From positions 1,488,001 through 1,552,000 of the forward strand of contig JASGHK010000004.1 of NCBI GenBank assembly GCA_049841135.1: a DNA stretch of 64,000 nucleotides, in the 5' to 3' direction. Below the pieces are notes generated by a model. It worked only from the letters and a program-made list of their open reading frames with translations, had not been told where the DNA came from and made no database searches. Below, in pieces: positions 62,636 through 64,000 of this stretch; the stretch's first letter is position 1; each line of letters begins with the position of its first letter. Source of the DNA: JACRCT01 sp049841135. Lineage in GTDB: Bacteria; Myxococcota; Myxococcia; Myxococcales; UBA5297. Both the position numbers and the translations under genes were made by a program.

Positions 62636-63618
62636 GTCGTGCCCTCGTCCAACGGGTGGACACAAGCAACGCGGCACCCTGGCGCAAACTCGCGCAGGGG
62701 CGGCCGAGCTCGCACACACTCGGCGCTCGCGCGGGAGCACCGCGGGGCGAAGGCGCATCCTGGCAACGGCGCCTGTGGCGCGCACCCGGCGATGGCCCGT
62801 AGCGGCGGTCGGGGGGTACCTGGCTCGCGAGGCAGCGACCGCGGAAGCGCCTTGCCCAACGCGTCGGTGTACGGGTGCCTTGGCCGACTCAGGAGCACCG
62901 AGGCTGGGCCCTGCTCGACGACGCGTCCCGCGTACATGACCGCAACCTCCTCGCAGAACTGCGAGACCAGGGGCAGGTCGTGGCTGATGAGCAGCAGCGA
63001 CAGCGGTCGTTCGGCCCGCAATCTCCCGAGCAGGGAGAGCAGCTGCGCCTGCACGGTGGCATCGAGCGCGGTCGTCGGCTCGTCGGCGAGCAACACCTCG
63101 GCCTGGCAGGACAGCGCCATCGCGACGACCACCCGCTGGCGCATCCCGCCCGAGAGCTGATGAGGAAAGGATCGCGCCGCGCGTTCAGGATCGGGGATGC
63201 CCACCGCGCGCAGCGCTTCGACCGCCGCTGCGCCTGCGTCGGCCCGGCCCGCCGAACGGTGCAGGCGGACCGCCTCGGCAATCTGCTCGCCCACGGTGAG
63301 GACCGGGTTGAGCGAGGTGTGCGGCTCCTGGAAGACCATGGCGATGCGGCGGCCGCGTACCTCTCGGAGCCCGGCCTCTGGCAGCGCCAGCAGGTCCCGG
63401 CCCTCGAACAGGACCTGCCCGGAGGTGATTCTTAGGCCCGCCGGCAGGAGGCGCAGCACGCTCAACGCGAGCAGGGTCTTGCCGCAGCCGCTCTCGCCCA
63501 CCAAGCCGAGCGCACCGCCCCGCTCCAGCGACAAGCTCAGGTCGTCGACCGCGAGAGCGGGCCCTTCCCCGGGGAGCGCCAGGGTCAGGCCACGGATCTC
63601 CAACACCGGCGTGGCCAT
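62632..63618 (-). CDS. oppD: Oligopeptide/dipeptide ABC transporter ATPase, OppD/DppD type
   Basis: 328 residues. Walker A is GESGCGKTLL, the Q-loop is in MVFQEPHTSLNPVLTVGEQI, signature QLSGGMRQRVVVAMAL, Walker B LLADEPTTALDATVQAQLL, switch LLISHDLPLVSQF. The C-terminal Cys motif is GCAFAPRCSRASAEC. This matches OppD/DppD, which couples with OppF to power peptide import across the inner membrane. ATG at 63616-63618, four bases before the stop of the repeat protein. The stop overlaps the OppF start (GTGA). No frameshift is present. Confidence 0.93.
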   Translation of the reverse strand: MATPVLEIRGLTLALPGEGPALAVDDLSLSLERGGALGLVGESGCGKTLLALSVLRLLPAGLRITSGQVLFEGRDLLALPEAGLREVRGRRIAMVFQEPHTSLNPVLTVGEQIAEAVRLHRSAGRADAGAAAVEALRAVGIPDPERAARSFPHQLSGGMRQRVVVAMALSCQAEVLLADEPTTALDATVQAQLLSLLGRLRAERPLSLLLISHDLPLVSQFCEEVAVMYAGRVVEQGPASVLLSRPRHPYTDALGKALPRSLPREPGTPRPPLRAIAGCAPQAPLPGCAFAPRCSRASAECVRARPPLREFAPGCRVACVHPLDEGTT

Positions 63619-63621
63619 CGC

Positions 63622-64000
63622 TCAGCCGAAGGCCTGCGCGAGCTCCTCCGGAGTCGTCGACCCGCGGTCGAGCAGAATCTTGAGTGCGCTCGCAGTGACC
63701 CGGTCCGCAGGCATCATCAGCATCGCCACCACGTCCTCGGTCCGGATGAGGGTCTTGGCGAGCATGATCTTAATCAGTTCGGCGCTGAGCTTGTCCGGCG
63801 GAACCGCGAGGAGGCCGACGAGCCTTGCCGGGCTGATGGCGCCCTTGGCGAGCAGCACCTTGACCACGGTCTGGCCGAGTTTCTCGACCGGCATCGCAGG
63901 CATCCCGGAGTCGAGCGGCTCGCCAGCAGCGAGCCGGGTGAGCGCCACGACGTAGCGGTTCTCTCCACCCGTCGGAGCGGACGGAGCAGAGTTCGACCTG
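63622..64000 (-). CDS. C-terminal part of a helical-repeat protein (5' end outside window)
   Basis: The open frame runs to the window edge (codons complete to 63999), so the start is missing. The visible part begins RSNSAPSAPTGGENRYVVAL and continues with about three 29-30-residue repeats of the form '..KxxLAKxxIxxxxLVxLLxxPxDxLSA', for example LIKIMLAKTLIRTEDVVAML. It ends STTPEELAQAFG. The repeats are predicted helical and the protein is probably soluble. It is transcribed ahead of oppD with a 3-base gap. I do not recognise the family; a GTG at 63946-63948 could be an internal start. Confidence 0.55.
   Translation of the reverse strand, partial: RSNSAPSAPTGGENRYVVALTRLAAGEPLDSGMPAMPVEKLGQTVVKVLLAKGAISPARLVGLLAVPPDKLSAELIKIMLAKTLIRTEDVVAMLMMPADRVTASALKILLDRGSTTPEELAQAFG

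Noticed and set aside
232..63000. Programmed ribosomal frameshifting as an explanation for the broken genes
   Set aside because: The breaks do not sit in slippery heptamers, occur in ordinary enzymes such as NadB and LolD-type ATPase, and cluster at GATC and GAGCT motifs.
1..64000. CRISPR arrays, insertion sequences, phage genes or integrases
   Set aside because: No regularly spaced repeats, transposase motifs or terminal inverted repeats were found. The excisionase-like HTH at 41822-42401 is fused to a receiver and is a regulator, not a phage remnant.

Overview
The window is 64 kb of very GC-rich DNA, densely coding on both strands, from what looks like a myxobacterium or close relative (Myxococcota). 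This is an inference from gene content. The window holds three tandem bactofilin genes followed by a ParB-domain gene (the bacNOP-padC arrangement of Myxococcus), several Ser/Thr kinases with HRDVSxxN-type loops, FHA-domain proteins, many TPR, HEAT and lipoprotein genes, a delta-60 repeat protein and a Tad-type secretion fragment. No mobile element, CRISPR array or rRNA was seen; one tRNA gene (tRNA-Gly, GCC) is present.

Layout. 1-2.5 kb: end of a beta-helix protein, a PilZ-like/kinase fusion, tRNA-Gly with its own promoter and terminator. 2.5-19 kb: an MFS transporter, then an accessory region. It has a ThiF/nitroreductase pair facing a glycosyltransferase, a beta-helix acyltransferase, a fatty acyl-AMP ligase and an acyl carrier protein. 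An opposing operon encodes two MacB/LolC-like permeases, a LolA-like periplasmic protein, an ABC ATPase and an outer-membrane barrel. A FeeM-like N-acyl amino acid synthase follows. I suggest that this region makes an acylated small molecule or lipid and moves it across the envelope. 19-28 kb: delta-60 repeat protein, an ECF sigma/FecR pair, a DUF434 protein, pgsA, a TPR-AIM24 fusion, a lytic transglycosylase and nadB. 28-42 kb: an MFS-HEAT-cNMP fusion, the lipoprotein/padC/bactofilin operon, a lipase, a non-RD kinase with a J-like domain, a large TPR protein, and a two-gene signalling unit (HTH-pseudoreceiver plus degenerate hybrid kinase). 42-50 kb: OmpA-like barrel, lipoprotein and coiled-coil membrane protein, facing a tlyA, prenyl synthase, response regulator, xseB operon. 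50-59 kb: xseA behind two FHA proteins, and tadC, tadB, cpaB. 59-64 kb: zinc-finger anti-sigma and ECF sigma, DUF2085, oppF and oppD, and an incomplete repeat protein at the edge.

Sequence quality matters here. I count about 26 single-base frameshifts inside otherwise well conserved genes. Most are one-base insertions in or beside GATC (read as GAATC/GATTC) or GAGCTC/GAGCTT. This looks like a motif-dependent sequencing error and not real gene decay. Affected genes are therefore annotated over their full repaired span, with the frameshift position stated. Lengths given for them assume the repair.
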